Positions 21,280 through 33,901 of a stretch of DNA of 64,000 bases are shown one piece after another. The first letter of the stretch is position 1, and every line of letters begins with the position of its first letter. The notes under the pieces were generated by a model. The model searched no databases and was not told where the DNA came from. It saw only the letters and a list, made by a program, of their open reading frames with translations. A program made the translations under genes and the position numbers. The stretch lies in contig NC_079206.1 in NCBI RefSeq assembly GCF_026745355.1, forward strand, positions 45,199,216 to 45,263,215, read 5' to 3'. The stretch comes from Beta vulgaris subsp. vulgaris (taxonomy: Eukaryota; Streptophyta; Magnoliopsida; Caryophyllales; Amaranthaceae).

Positions 21280-22910
21280 AACGGTTTTTTCACCACATAC
21301 CCCGATTTTTTTTTGAATATTGCTACAAGTTTGACATGATGCCATTAATATGATTGTTAACTCTATTAGTCGTTAACCCTCAATTGACGTAATTACCCTT
21401 AATTATCCCTTACCCAATGTCTCTCCAATTCTTCTCTCACTCCTAACCTAATTAGTCCACTTCCATATCTCTCCTCTACCATTAACATCATCACCAAGCT
21501 CACTTCAATACATACCTTTATCCATAGCTCCCTTGCTCATTTTCTCTGTCCTGATCACTCTCACCCCCACTATCTCAATTTATCCCACCTCCACCACCCT
21601 AATCTACCTCCTCTAATTATCACTATCATCATTTCTCCATTATGTTTCCTATTGCTGCCACAACCACCACCAACATCGTTACCAAACATCAAATTAAACC
21701 CCAAAGGCCCAAAAAAAATGAGAAATGGAGAGAATCGATAAACTCTCACACCACTTTCATCATCCACCATGACAATCACCACCCAATACTGTTAGAGATA
21801 AAGTACGATACCAAAGATATGATAAATATCTGTAGGATATATTAGTAGTTAGGGTATAATATTAACTTAGGAAAATATTATCTTATGATTTATTTTCAAT
21901 AAGTGTTAGATATATATTAAGAATAATATATCTTCTAGAGATTATTTCCGATTAGGAATTCCTATTTTTAATATATATCTAACATTTATTGGAAATAAAT
22001 CATAAGAAAATATTTGCCAAAGATAATATTGGATCCTAACTACTAATATATCCTACAGATATTTATCATATCTTTGGTATCCTACTTTATCTCTAACAAA
22101 TACCGACTCACACCAAAACTGCAACCCAACCAAATCCCTTCCTCAATCCTCAAGAACTGCCACGAAAAGGTTCCAAAACCGCCATCTAATGTGTTATTTC
22201 AATGTTTGAGAGGAAATTCGAGTGACGATGTTTGAATTACGGTTCTATGGCACTGCATAATGGTGTTGTGTGCAATTCGAGGCAGAAAGGGAGATGGAAA
22301 GGTGTGCAGGTTAGAGAAAAGACGAGCGCAAAAGGAATGGATGCGACTGCGGTAGGAGAGAAGGCAAGGTTGTTGTATTTGTCACAAGAAACAAAAGGCA
22401 AACTTCTTACATTTTGAGGTTGGTATAATTTCCTTTTTTTGGTTCAACTTTGGTACTTGAATGATTAATTTGAGGATCTTGGGTACATTAGATGATTGTA
22501 GGATCTATTTTCAGGGCTGTGTGAGAGAGGAATAAGAAAGGAGAGAAGAATCATGCGTGAAACTCTGTAATGGGAAGGGGGATTGGTTTAAAAGTGGGAA
22601 ATCAAGGCATGGGTTTATTAGGAAGAGAGAAAATGGTGGTAATGTTAATGGTGGAAGCAAAAATGATGGGAATGCAAAGAGAAGAGATCAGAAAATAAGG
22701 AGGAAGCCATGGATGAAGGATGTAGAAACAAAAAAGAGAAACATATGAGGGGATTAGTGGTGAAATCTGAGGGGGTAATTAGGGGTAATGAAGAACATTT
22801 GGAGCAAATAAGGAGTGAATGACTAACAAAGTTAACGTCAGTTAGTTAGTAATCATATCCTGTGAATTTTCTGAAAAACGGGGAGTATATGGTGAATTTT
22901 GGAACACTGG
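21280..22910. repeat. Possible long-TIR insertion within the Helitron 3' part
   Basis: The left end contains TTCACCACATACCCCGATTT. The right end, inverted, contains TTCACCATATACTCCCCGTT. Similar inverted stretches continue inside (GATTGTTAACT against GATTACTAACTAACTGACGTTAAC; CCCTTAATTA against CCCCTAATTA). No target duplication could be fixed and the interior frames (22232-22417, 22557-22748) are unrecognised. Confidence 0.35.
21790..22098. mobile_element. 309-bp foldback element with 5-bp target duplication
   Basis: The element starts TGTTAGAGATAAAGTA and ends TACTTTATCTCTAACA. The two arms are near-identical inverted repeats for about 70 bp and remain similar to about 130 bp, so the whole element folds into a hairpin. 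AATAC flanks both sides (21785-21789 and 22099-22103). TG-CA ends with a 5-bp duplication resemble an LTR, but the palindromic structure resembles a MITE. Confidence 0.75.
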
Positions 22911-22942
22911 TATACTATGTTAGTGGTAATATTCAACTTTCC

Positions 22943-24528
22943 TCAATCTTTATCACATGTTAGAATCTTAATCCCCTTCTGCTTGTAACTCTTGAAATGG
23001 CTAAAAACTGATCTGAGAATATATAAACCAATATGAGATAAAGAGAGTCCTTGGCTTTTATTAATTGTCATTGTAAAGCAGACAAACAAAGGAAATTGTC
23101 TTCTTTGAAACTTGAAGGGAAATCTTGTTCCATCGGATGAAGCTAGTGTCATTCGGGGAATAAACACCTTTTTTCTAGCTTACTTGCAGATATAATTATG
23201 GCTTCAATGATGCGATTGCCAAGGTGCTTGATAACAAAACGTGTACGTTACACGATCGAGAAGGCTGTCAATATTTTGAGAAGCATTACCGGTGCCCTAA
23301 CCTTTAATATCATGCTATGATTTGGTAACCCATAACATTTGATTATATTCAAGAATTCAGTTGAATGTATTCAAGAATTCAGTTGAATGTATCTCATGTA
23401 CTCCAAAGTTTACCTCATCCTTTGAAATTACATCAGAACTTAGGTAAGTTCTTTTTTTCACTAGGAAATTGGGACAATAACACATGATCGTTATTAGTCT
23501 CAACGATGTCATGGGTTGGTGCAAGTATGGATCTCTATTGAAAATAACTTGGTTCCGATAAATGATCTTTTAGGTCACGATATGTGCTCTCGACTGTAGT
23601 TGTGATGGGGTAATCTACTCCATCAATCAGTATATCATACGGTACTATTTGTACATTGGCCTCCCCATCATTAGGCTTTCCCACCTCCCCATACCCAATA
23701 TTCAGTATCCACTCTAAGAATTCTCCAATTTTATTGATGTTTGTTTAGTTGGACCTTGGCCTCATATGGATATTTATGTTAGTTAGAGCACTCGACGAAA
23801 AATCCCATAAGTATGAGTTATTAATTGTGGAGAAGATATTGTCTTGCGTGCTTCCTCGTGGAACAACTGGTAATATTTGTCTAACATCACCAGCTAACAA
23901 AATTACCTTGCCACCAAATGGAAAATATACATTTATGGGATTCACAGACTAGATAATGTCCTTCCGACTCCTATCGAATGCTTTAAAGCACTATTTATGC
24001 ATCGATCATTGGTCCTTGTCCCAAATAATAAGTTGTGTCTTGATAAGCAGCTGCTAAATTTTATCCTCACTTCATAGCTACACACGTTGAGTTGTCAGTA
24101 TCATTATAGGAAGTTCGAACCTCGAATAAGCCGTTGTTCTACGTGGGAGAAATAAAGAGGCAATTCTACTTGAAGAGACTAGTAAGAAAATATGTCCATT
24201 ACATTTTAACGTTACATACAATGTTCTCGAAAGGTAATTCTTACACATTCCTCCATTACCGTATACAAAAAACACCTCATCTTTCTTGCAAGACATTGTT
24301 CTTAATTTCTTAAAAAACTACAATTTGCTTAGTAGTTAATCCTTGGAACAGTTGTTGGAACTCTTCATTTTGCTTTGCTTTGTCATAAGATAGATCATTC
24401 ATTACGAGCTTATTTTGACCTGCTAACACGATCGAATAATCTGGACATGGCATCTCGCTAAATCTACGAAGGGTGCTACCGTTGCTCTGTACCTTAGCTT
24501 CAATCTCAGTCAATGCATAGTTCTGCAA
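22943..24528 (-). pseudogene. Helitron helicase (PIF1-like) remnant
   Basis: N to C on the minus strand: LTEIEAKVQSNGSTLRRF (24510), then FFVYGNGGMCKNYLSRTL (the Walker A site, with GKT changed to CKN), SSRIASLFLPRRTTAYSRF, FGGKVILLAGDVRQILPVV (Walker B region, 23900) and TINKSQGLSLSHIGLYI with VFSH (23080). These are the ordered motifs of plant Helitron helicases, which unwind DNA during rolling-circle transposition. The altered Walker A and frame breaks show it is dead. Confidence 0.85.
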
Positions 24529-25834
24529 TTTTTAATTGCTTAGGTGCATCGCTAGAAATCAAAAGAATATAGGGGAATTCTACATGGTGGCCCTAAATTA
24601 TGAGAAATACTATATGATGGGAAAGAAAAAAAATGGATTCTACAAAGCGACCCTATAGTATTGTTTTTTAAAAAAAAAGTAATATTAGTCAACTTTACGA
24701 TCCAACATTAGTTTTACAAAATTCCTCATATTCCCTCCTCCCTCCTCCCTCCTTCCTAACAATCTAACTAGCCCTACCCTTACCTAACTCACTAGTTCGC
24801 CAGACTCCTATTCCTATTTTTGCCGGATGCCGCCAACAAGAAACCCCTCGAGCGTATTCTTCACACTACATTTATTTCCCCCCCTCTCTCTCCTTTGTTT
24901 TCAGCCAGCACCTCGCACCACCATAAAACCACCTTGCGACTGACACTCAACAGACCTGCTCCTGTCGACCACTAACACACCACTGTCATTTCACACCCAC
25001 TTCAAATCAATTATCAAAATAAAACGTCAAATTAAGTCATAAAACAAATATGTAAGATACTGGAGCACTATAATTGAGATGCTAAACGAAGATTCAAGAA
25101 TTTCTAAAGCTCATGCACAAACAACAATAACAAAATTCAAATATCAAACATACTCCTATATGATAAGTTCAAAAATCCAAAAGAAAGGCAAATTTGACTT
25201 ATAACTATTATAGCTAAATTTCAGATTGACGTAGATGCAAGTGGTTGTGACATGACGTTAATACCAAGTGAATGGTTAATAAACTAGCGAAAAATAAGAA
25301 AGACTGAGTCCCTGCACCTTCATTCATTTCAAATGTTCAAGGAAGTGGTCAAGGAACGTGCCAAAAGAACAGGAAATCATGTTGAGATTTCAGGTAACTA
25401 CTTCTGAAATTCTTAGGATCAAGTCGAAGGCGAAGCAGTATATAAGGATTTTGAGGCCAAATGAGAAATGGTTACAAGCTATTCACAATACTCACACGCA
25501 CAACAACATCCATAATCAAATATTTACATTAATTAGCATTTCAAGTTCTAAACAATTATCGTTTACATTTCGAATAAACTCTTGTACTTAGATTCACCAT
25601 CCTAGGGTGTATTAACTGTTGTTCACTCTGAATGTCAGTTGCATATAGCGGATTAGTGGAAAACTTTCCATGCGCAGTTTTTTACCCATCTTCATTGGGG
25701 TTTTTCCTTGTTAGCATCTCATTGTGTCACTTCCCTTTAATTCCCCTTGCATTTTCATCCGTTTAGTCGCTTTAGTCTGGTTGTTGACGTCCCAACATCA
25801 ATTTGTGTCGTTAAGGTAAAAATATGCATAAACA
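24529..25834 (+). repeat. Unassigned DNA ending in a Tat-type LTR
   Basis: The last part is the LTR of the element whose gag follows. It ends GCATAAACA at 25834, the same ending as the Tat LTR at 13770, and is followed by the same ATT spacer. A TATA-like GTATATAAGG lies near 25439. The LTR start was not located. The region 24529-25000 includes a C/T-rich stretch (24730-24910) and nothing I recognise. Confidence 0.5.
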
Positions 25835-25837
25835 ATT

Positions 25838-25854
25838 TGGCACCTACTGTCGGG
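25838..25854 (+). promoter_or_regulatory. Primer-binding site of a second Tat-type element
   Basis: TGGCACCTACTGTCGGG, three bases after the LTR end. It is the counterpart of 13766-13750 with a few changes. Confidence 0.65.
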
Positions 25855-25915
25855 TCCTCAGCCGAATATTTCATCAACTCTTGTTAACCATTAAACATCA
25901 CCATCATCCATAACA

Positions 25916-27516
25916 ATGGATCCCTCTAAAATGCAACCTGCTTATGAAAGAATGAAAGCTGAAATGGAGCATATGAAGAAGGACAACGACCGTCTGTCCT
26001 CTAAAATGCAACCTTCTTATGAAAGAATGAAAGCTGAAATGGAGCATATGAATAAGGACAATGACCGTCTGTCCTCTGAATTTACTACAAGAAGATATGG
26101 CCTCGACGAAGGCGTCTAAGCACCGACGTCATGGATAAATCTCATCAATGCACCGCCTCAGTGATGAGGAAAGATATGAATCCAAAGATGTCGAAGATGC
26201 TACTGAATTGAAAGAACATGGCACCCTAGAAGGTGATCCACCCAAAGAAGGCGACCTCATGGCTAAAAGAATGGCTATGATCAAGAAGCAAAATCGTTAG
26301 ATAATGAGGCTCCTCTCTCAAGTTCCTGGAGCTTTAACTTATAGCATCGTCGAGCATTGCAACAGTTATGCGTTGTCCCCGTTCATCGAAGAGATTGCCA
26401 AGGCAGCTTTGCCCAAGAAGCTCAATGTTCCCATCTTGAACGCGACCTAGGACAGATCTACTAACCCGTTGGAGCTTGTCGCGCACAACAAGCAGCGGAC
26501 ATGGCAAGCGTCCATTCCATGGCACTTGGTCGAAGCATGCATGTGTAAATCCTTTGGAGTAGCGGTGAACGGGCCTGCCCTAAAATGGCTCGGATCCCTC
26601 AAGCCATGAAGCATTGATAATTTCTCAACTTTTGTGAACAAGTTCTACTATAAATTTATAGGCAGTCACATTCTTGAAAAACAGACTAGTGACCTTTATG
26701 ACATCATTCAGAAGCCAGGAGAACCAATTCGCAAAGGTTATAACTGTTTAAATGAAAAGTTGATCAGAATGAAAGATTTAGATACTTAAGCTGTTATTGA
26801 ATGTTTGAGGAAAGGACTCATTCGCAAATCTAAACTATACAACCGTCTCATCATGTATCCTTGCACGACATTTGAAGAAGTCAAATCTAGAGCTTTGTCC
26901 TAGATGTAGTTAGAAGAAGATGATGCAATCCTCAACACCATATCGACGCGTCATGTAGCATAAGGCTCTAGTGTTCGTCAGCCGTTCACACCCGAAAAGT
27001 ATAACTGGAGGCCTCAGCTAAACAACATACCAAATCAAGTACATAATGTTAACGACGTGTCGGAATGTGCAGGTACCGAAGTCAAAGTTGATCCCAACGC
27101 TCACTCTGATATCAAATCATATGACTTTTCGCTTGACGTTGGAGGCGTTGTCAACGCTCTGACTAAGATCGACGCACCCGTCCGACCGACCAGACGCTCA
27201 AAAGGATCAGAGCAAATGGTCTCAATTCCATCATAATCATGGTAATAGGATCGAAGACTGCATAAACACTCACAAGAGCAGTCGTTTTCATGTTGAACAA
27301 GGGAACCTAGAAGATCTTCTCAGCAACAAAGAGAAAGCATCTTTCGCCAAAAAACCCCTCTAAGTTAAATTCACCGTGTCCCCTACACATGACAAGGTAA
27401 TTAAGGTTATTTCTGGTGGATGTTATGTTTGTGGACTAAAATTTTCAGCAGCCAAACGACTAGCAAAAAAGGGTTATCCCTCATCCAAAGTTCCTAATTC
27501 TTGCAGGTCAGATTAC
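25916..27516 (+). pseudogene. Degenerate Tat-type gag, plus strand
   Basis: The N-terminus MDPSKMQPAYERMKAEMEH contains a tandem 75-bp duplication (25931 and 26006). The core shows ACMCKSFGVAVNGPALKWL near 26540, matching the MCKGFGSTLTSPALQW block of the Tat gag at 13 kb. IIQKPGEPIRKGYN, then the LRKGL and MYPCTTFEEVKSRAL pattern follow. Many in-frame stops (26107, 26282, 26448 and others). It is cut off by the Athila-type LTR starting at 27517, so pol is not present here. Confidence 0.75.
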
Positions 27517-28014
27517 TGATGTGTCTATTATATATAGATTATTTACTCCAAATCCCATAGTTTTGATAGTCGATTTGAGCTCTTTTGAGCTCGATTTCTA
27601 TGTGATTTGATGTGTTTGGAGTTGTTTCAGTGTGTTAGATATTTTGGTGCGTATTAGGCGTTTAAGTCCAATGGTTACATAAGGCCAAAGAAGATCCGAG
27701 AGATTGCACAAGTGATTCACACAAGATTGCAGGGGAAAAGAATGATAAATCACATTTGCCCGGTCGACCACGCGGTTTGGCCCTACCAGGCGAGCCACGA
27801 AAGAAGAGCAACACCATGTTGAATTCGCCAGGCCAACCTCGCGAGCAAAAGGCCAAAAGTGCTTATGCGCCTGATCGGGCGGATTTTCCCCTTGTGTCAT
27901 AGAATTCCATCACCGTCCCCTGACCGGGCGGATTTTCGGGACAGTTAATTTTGCCTTTTTTAGCCGGTTTTATAGAAACTATAAAAAGGTTTTTAGTATT
28001 TTCAATTAGACCAT
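27517..28014 (+). repeat. Athila LTR, first part
   Basis: Starts TGATGTGTCTATTATATA. A TATA box ACTATAAAAAG lies near 27978, shortly before the CACTA insertion at 28015. The second part is 31856-32290 and the third 53544-53916. Confidence 0.75.
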
Positions 28015-28028
28015 CACTACTACATTTT

Positions 28029-28250
28029 GAAGCAATTGCAACGGTTTAATACAACAGTTGACCATAAAGCAACGGGCTATTGCAACGACATGTGCTAATG
28101 CAACACCTTTTTGCAACGGACAGAGCTATTGCAACGACTTTGCAACAGGTAGTGCTATTGCAACGACTTATTGCAACGGTTAAAGTGAACCGTTGCATTA
28201 GAGAGGGTTAACTGCAACATCATTTTAATCTATTGCAACGGTCGATCCAA
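28029..28250. repeat. Left subterminal repeats of the CACTA element
   Basis: Repeated TTGCAACGG and GCTATTGCAACGAC motifs in both orientations, spaced about 15-25 bp apart. The right counterpart is 31430-31840. Confidence 0.8.
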
Positions 28251-30224
28251 TAGCTAAAGTTTAAATTTTTTAGCCATACGGCCCATACCCACGCTGACTA
28301 TTGATGTCCCTCAGTCCCTCCCTATCCCTAATACTTCATTTTTTTTTCCTCCCGCACACAGCCACAACACACACAATCAAAGACCAAGGGCAATCCCTAA
28401 TTTGGTCCTGAACTCCTCGTACTCGTCGGCTTCTCTTATCCCTCGCCGGGATAACTATGCACGAAGGGAAATCCGGTAAATTGCTCGTCGGCTTCTCCTA
28501 ACCGTCGCCGCAACAATTGCACACAGGAAGGTTGTTTAATTGCTCGAAACCTCACCGGAACAACTAAGAGAAGAGACAAAGAGGTGGGAAAAAAATCCAA
28601 GTTAGTTTCTTTTCCATATTAGATTCAAGTATACTGTATGAAAGAGTTTTGTGGTCCTTCTAAGTATGGTCCACCTTTCTCTGCCTATTGCTAGAAAAGG
28701 GTTTCCATAATTTATTATGCTGAACTGGAATTCAAACTTAATTTGGAGATAAAGTAGTTATGGAAAAACATTCTTGATGAAAGAAAAATGTAATGAAAGA
28801 TCCCACTGAAGTATATTGGGTCCATGAACCTGAGAGATAGTGAGATTGTGAGAACCGTAGGTATAGTCTTTCCTGTATTTAAAATAAAGAGTTACTAGTA
28901 CATTTCAATTCTCAGCTTTATACATCAACTAGATTTCTGTTAGCTTTCTATCTTTGCCACTGATAATTAGTCGCTGGGGGGTGCGGGATGTGTTAATCAT
29001 TTTCTGTTAGCTTTCTATCTTTGCCACTGAGTGTTCGAGAAGGCTATTCTGTTTAGTTTCAAACAGAAGGTATATATATGCTTTTATGTGGTTGTGGAGC
29101 AAAGTAGGATTGTAATTCCAACTTTATCACGGAGAAGAGCAAAGGCTATGTTCTTTTTTGTACAATCCGTAGCTAAGTTCATAATTATGCCAACAACTAT
29201 GCTGCTAATGCTGGTTGTCAATTTTTTTGTTCTTTTAGGTGCGGAAGTTCCCGTCATAGAGCTTGCCAACTGCATTTGTGCTGGCCAAATGGGTGAATAG
29301 TATATCCCAAGGTTTGTAATTTTTTCCCCTCTCATATTGTTTATGTTTAAAATGATTTAATTGTGTGTAATTGTGCAAAAACCGTGAGAACTTTGTTCAT
29401 AGTTTGTTGCGGTATGCTTCAAAGGCCCTTAATTACACAGTTGCTCTTTGCTTTAAAGTTCAGTTCATTTTTTTATTTTTCCATTTTGTATTTACTAAAT
29501 TTTGACTTCATTGGGTATGATTCTTGAGGTTACATCTGTCTGGTTGTTGTTATTGGACTTTGTAAATTTGGGGAAAACAAGCTCATTGTTGAACTTAATA
29601 AATTTGGGAAAATAATTAACACATCAACTAGATTTCAATTCTCGGCTTTATACATAAAATGTTGTGTTGGCCTTGTTGAACACTTTGATACTTCATTTTG
29701 GGTTGAAATCACCGAGAACTTTTATAAAATAGCAAAGTTGGACACTTGGGCAAGACACAAATATCCAAGTCCGAGTATCATAATCTAAAACAGCTCCTTA
29801 TCTATTTCTCTTCAGTTAGTGGATCATCCCATTGTCAGACTAAGAGAGAATTTAAAAAACAAATATAACAATGCAATAATGGTTGAGGGAGGCCACATTG
29901 TTGATGAAATGTAGTAAACTAAGGGTTTAAAAAGAAATTTGAACGAAGGAATGATTAAGTAGAAAAGGGGAAAACATAATTTATGATCACCTAATTCTCT
30001 AATGCATTTCTACAATATGCAGTATATACAAGTAATTCATATAATGACTTGCAATAATTGGTTCAAATTAATAGGTCTATATGTTTTGCAATCTAGCACC
30101 AATTGGCTTTACTCTTTCTTTAATGAAATATTCTTGAAAGGTGAGGGCAAAGATAAATATCTATTAAAATTAGGTACATTTTCCATTTCACAAAGATTTT
30201 CAATTATTATATATACACATAATT

Positions 30225-30500
30225 CTGGGGGATGCAGGGGTGGGGGTTGTTGCTGAGGGAACACAACAGGGGCTGGGGTGGGGGTGTTGCTGGTGGGAAC
30301 ACATCAGTGGGGGGTGCTGCTGGTGGGAACACACCAGTAAGGGGTGCTGCTGATGGGAACACAGTAGATATGGGAGGGGTGGGCGGGTGCTACTGGTGGG
30401 AATGTAGCAGGGTCAGGGGTGGGGGTGAGGGGATGCTGCTGGTGGGGTTGCAGGGGCAGGGGTGTGGTGGGGGTTGGTTGGGATGCAAGGGTGGAAAATG
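30225..30500 (+). repeat. G-rich imperfect tandem repeat
   Basis: Repeats built on GGGGTGCTGCTGGTGGGAAC, with many GGG runs that could form G-quadruplexes on the plus strand. It lies inside the 3.8-kb CACTA element. Confidence 0.8.
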
Positions 30501-31429
30501 TTGAGAGAGGTATTGTAGCTCCCTCAACTCGCTTCTATGTAGAGAGGTGAGGCGATTAATTAATTCTGAATTTTGTTGACATGTTGCCAACTTGATATTT
30601 ACAAACAAACAAGTTGATTCTAACCGTGGTTCTATCATAATACACACACACACACAAATAACTATCTTCCCTAACCACTTTAGTAAGTTTTTTCCCTTCT
30701 ATTTCATGCCTTTTTCTTATATTTGTTTTGATTACAATAACATCATATTTGTAACAGCCAATTGGACCCACAAATGAGATGGTTCAAGAATTCGCTCGCT
30801 TTTTGGGAACAGTGTTAAAAAATCCTTAAGCAGAATGATGAACAAGAATTATCTTCTGAGACACACTTGTTAAATCAAGTAAGATTTATGCATTATTTTT
30901 TTCTGATCTTCAATATCCCGGGATGATGATTAGTCCCTTGTCTCTATATATATTATTAGAACCATATGTCGTACTTTATTAAATCTTTGTATAATTATAT
31001 AGGTACATCAAGGAGAAGAAAATGTATCACAAGAAGAACAATTGCAGTAGCACGAATGACAATTTTTGGGCGTTGGATCTCGCTTAAAAGTGGAGCATGG
31101 TTTTGGAATTAATTAGGCAACTAGCTAGTAATCTTATTTAATGGACATATATTTACGCTAGAAGTAGATATATTTTGGTGCATATATATTAGGTTGGAAG
31201 TAAATATATTAGGTGATGAAACTTTTCTTGGGATTTGATATATATGCGATAGTACTATATTAAGTACTTGGTGTTGGAAATTGTCGAACGATTGGATGAC
31301 CTTGAATATATATATGGGTCTTTTTGGAAATCTAAATTTTTATCATTGTGTTTATTTGGATTTTTTTGAATTATTTCGGCTTTGCATCAACATCAAGTTA
31401 ACAGGTTAATATATACATATTTGTAGATC

Positions 31430-31840
31430 CGTCGTTGCAATAGGCCTGTAGCCACAATATGGAAAAAAATTGCAACGGTTCATGGGATACCATAGAGGTG
31501 TTGCCTTAGACTTTGAAATGTGTTGCATCATATCTAATGCAAGGGTTCATGGGATACCATAGAGGTGTTGCATTAGACTATGAACCGTGTTGCATCATAT
31601 GTATTGCAACGGTTCATGGGATACCATAGAGGCGTTGCATTAGACAATAAACATGTGTTGCATTAAAACTATTGCAACGGTTATTTGGTGTTGCAACTGG
31701 CCGTTGTATTAGGTGTCCAAGACCGTTGCATTAGAGCTAATGCAAGGGCATCAACAGCAACGGTTGTCTAACCATTGCAATAGCTCTGTTGCAACGGTTT
31801 TCGAGTCTATTGCAACGGTTTTCAGGGGTTGCAATAGCTC
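31430..31840. repeat. Right subterminal repeats of the CACTA element
   Basis: Includes three larger tandem units with GGTTCATGGGATACCATAGA (31475-31645), each followed by a GTTGCATTAGAC-type stretch, plus many CCGTTGCA/TGCAACGG motifs up to the terminus. Confidence 0.8.
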
Positions 31841-31855
31841 ATTTTTGTAGTAGTG

Positions 31856-32290
31856 CATCTTCTATTCTGCGTTTTTAGGTTCAAACAACGAGTTTTCTCT
31901 CTCTAGCGTTGTATTAACTTTTGCTTTGAAGATTATAGAGAGTGTTGATTTCATTTTCATTGTTCTTCAATCATCGGTATTCTTCTCTACTTTATTTAAT
32001 TTGATGAAATGTTCTACTTGCATTATGTTTATTGAGTTTTTTATTATAATGAGTGAGTAGTCTTTTTCTAGGGCTTAGAGAGGGAAGCCATGTTTGTACC
32101 TTTTTGATTGTGGTTTAAAGTTCTTCGATATTTGGATTGAATTAGAATAATTCCTATTGATTTGTTATGCTTATTTATTCATATAATTGCACAATATCAT
32201 GAGTTATGTTTAGCTAATTGGACTTAGAATCGAAAGATCGTATTCATTAGAGGCTTGTTACAATAAGTAAGTAGGTTTGATTATGTTGAG
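31856..32290 (+). repeat. Athila LTR, middle part
   Basis: Continues the LTR after the CACTA element and ends with TTGAG (32286-32290), the duplicated target of the SIRE-type element. It continues at 53544 with TTGAGCGACTG. Confidence 0.7.
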
Positions 32291-33354
32291 TGTTAACTGA
32301 TTTTGGAGGAACCAGGCTCTGATACCAATTCTTAGTCGAGTACGAACACTTAAACAACTACAAGGGGGGGGGGATAAATTGTAGTTGGGGACATTTTCAA
32401 ACTTTTTGCGGAAATAAAAGACTGGTTGAATAAGAAAGAAGTAATTGCATAAATAAGAAAGAAATAAGAACACGGGATTTTTACAAGGAAAACTTCCTAG
32501 GCCCAATAGGAAGAAAAACCTTGACCACGAGGGATTTTGACTAAATTCTCTTTAATAACTTTAGGCCAAAAGACTCACTTTTGTACAACCTAAACTCGGA
32601 CCTACTCTTTTCCTCTAGGACTGGTTCCCAGTCAACTTGTCCCCCTGAACAGTTGACTTTCTCTCTTGACTTCACTCGAAGTCTTTTCTCTTTCTCTCTT
32701 CTCTCTCTTTCTCTTTTTCTCTCAAAATGATTACAAATTTAGATTCACTCAACCCAATCTATAATACTCTAAGTAATAATGAAAGAAGAGTAAAACCGAA
32801 TACACTTTCACTAAGATTTTACACTTAAAATTCTAAAAGCATACATTGAAAGATTGTTACAAATAACTTATTTGTAGAAGCCAATCTTCCCATGATCTTC
32901 TCCACGATCTTCTCCACGATCACATGAAGCTTGTATTCAGCCACTTCTTCCATGATCTATCCGTTGCATATGTCCGTTGGAAGTTAGTTGGTTATTTTCC
33001 TCAACTTTGGCCACTAACACACGTGGGTTGATTTTCCCACGCCTTGCAAGTAGGTGGGTTGTTGTGGTTCCTAAAATATAGGAACTACCACAACTCATCC
33101 TTCTTAGGCGCTGTTTTAGGTTAGTTTTGGCGGCTCCATGTCACAGATTTTATCCAAAAACGCTGCAAATAAATTAACTTCACAGAATATTATGGAATCA
33201 CAAAATATCATAATTTTTACCTCATTAATATAAACGGTTTTGTCACAATGCAAGTAATTAAATCTAACAAAATAAACTAGGAACATACGAATAAAACCGA
33301 AACTAATATTAAACAAAGTTAATTATTTGTCATTATCAAAATAGTGAAACAACA
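32291..33354 (-). repeat. 3' LTR of the SIRE element
   Basis: 1,064 bp. In minus sense it starts TGTTGTTTCACTATTTTGAT and ends CAGTTAACA. It lacks a block of about 145 bp present in the partner LTR near 53300-53445. It includes a TGGTATCAGAGC motif near its end, which is unusual for a 3' LTR. Confidence 0.85.
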
Positions 33355-33378
33355 ATATTCCCCCTTTTTGATTATGAC
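33355..33378 (-). promoter_or_regulatory. Polypurine tract of the SIRE element
   Basis: The minus strand reads AAAAAGGGGGAATAT directly before the 3' LTR start, the expected site of plus-strand priming. Confidence 0.75.
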
Positions 33379-33901
33379 AAATAATTGGAAATTTTTTTTA
33401 TTAATAAAATATAGAAACAAAAAAAATAACACACACAAAAAAATAACACACAAACCAGACTTAAGTAAACTCAACTAAGACTGAGACTGGGAACAGGATC
33501 AGGCTTGGCTGGGAATAGGGATGAGAAAAACGTGCGTAGGAACTAAGATTTTTTTTTTTTTATACAACAATATGTCTTCCCCCTTTGTCATTGTCAAAAC
33601 CAAGTAATGAACCTGCAACACTAGAGAGTCAACAGTCCAGGCATCAAGCAAGTTGCACAAACATAGATCTCATAATATTAGCCATCCAAACACAAAAAAA
33701 AATAAGCATGCAGAAAGCAACAATACGGACAACAGATTTTAAGCAATATGCAGAGTAAAGCAGAGAAAGTGAAGAAATCGAATATAATTTAAAAGTGCTT
33801 CATGTGTCTCAGAAGGACACAAGAAGAGAGATCCAAAAGGAATTGTTTAATAATTACAGCCACAAAAAAATCTTGTGCAATTGTTTCAAAGTTAAAGGAA
33901 G

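Larger units (their letters stand above)
21026..24528 (-). mobile_element. Helitron, truncated, minus strand
   Basis: The 3' end is visible. The minus strand has the hairpin CGTGCA-GTT-TGCACG (about 21046-21032), then GGTCCAGAAT and CTAG at 21029-21026, followed by T. The helicase remnants at 22943-24528 are in the matching orientation. The Rep domain and the 5' TC end were not found, so the 5' limit is unknown. Confidence 0.6.
28015..31855. mobile_element. Non-autonomous CACTA (En/Spm) element, 3,841 bp
   Basis: Ends CACTACTACATTTTGAAGC and, inverted, CACTACTACAAAAATGAGC. A 3-bp duplication CAT lies at 28012-28014 and 31856-31858. Both ends carry dense subterminal repeats of the type TTGCAACGG/CTATTGCAACG (28029-28250 and 31430-31840), where a CACTA transposase would bind. 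No transposase motif was found inside. Two frames near 29031-29300 are unrecognised. Confidence 0.88.

Noticed and set aside
22232..22748. Two basic plus-strand frames as small genes
   Set aside because: No recognisable domain, no splice or promoter support, and they lie inside a probable Helitron/TIR region.
27598..27900. 100-codon minus-strand frame in the Athila LTR
   Set aside because: It lies within the LTR, opposite to element sense, with no recognisable motif.
32324..32345. TGGTATCAGAGC near 32330 as the start of a separate copia element
   Set aside because: The TTGAG duplication pairs 32286 with 53548, and the unit is repeated at 52340. It is part of one element's terminal repeat.
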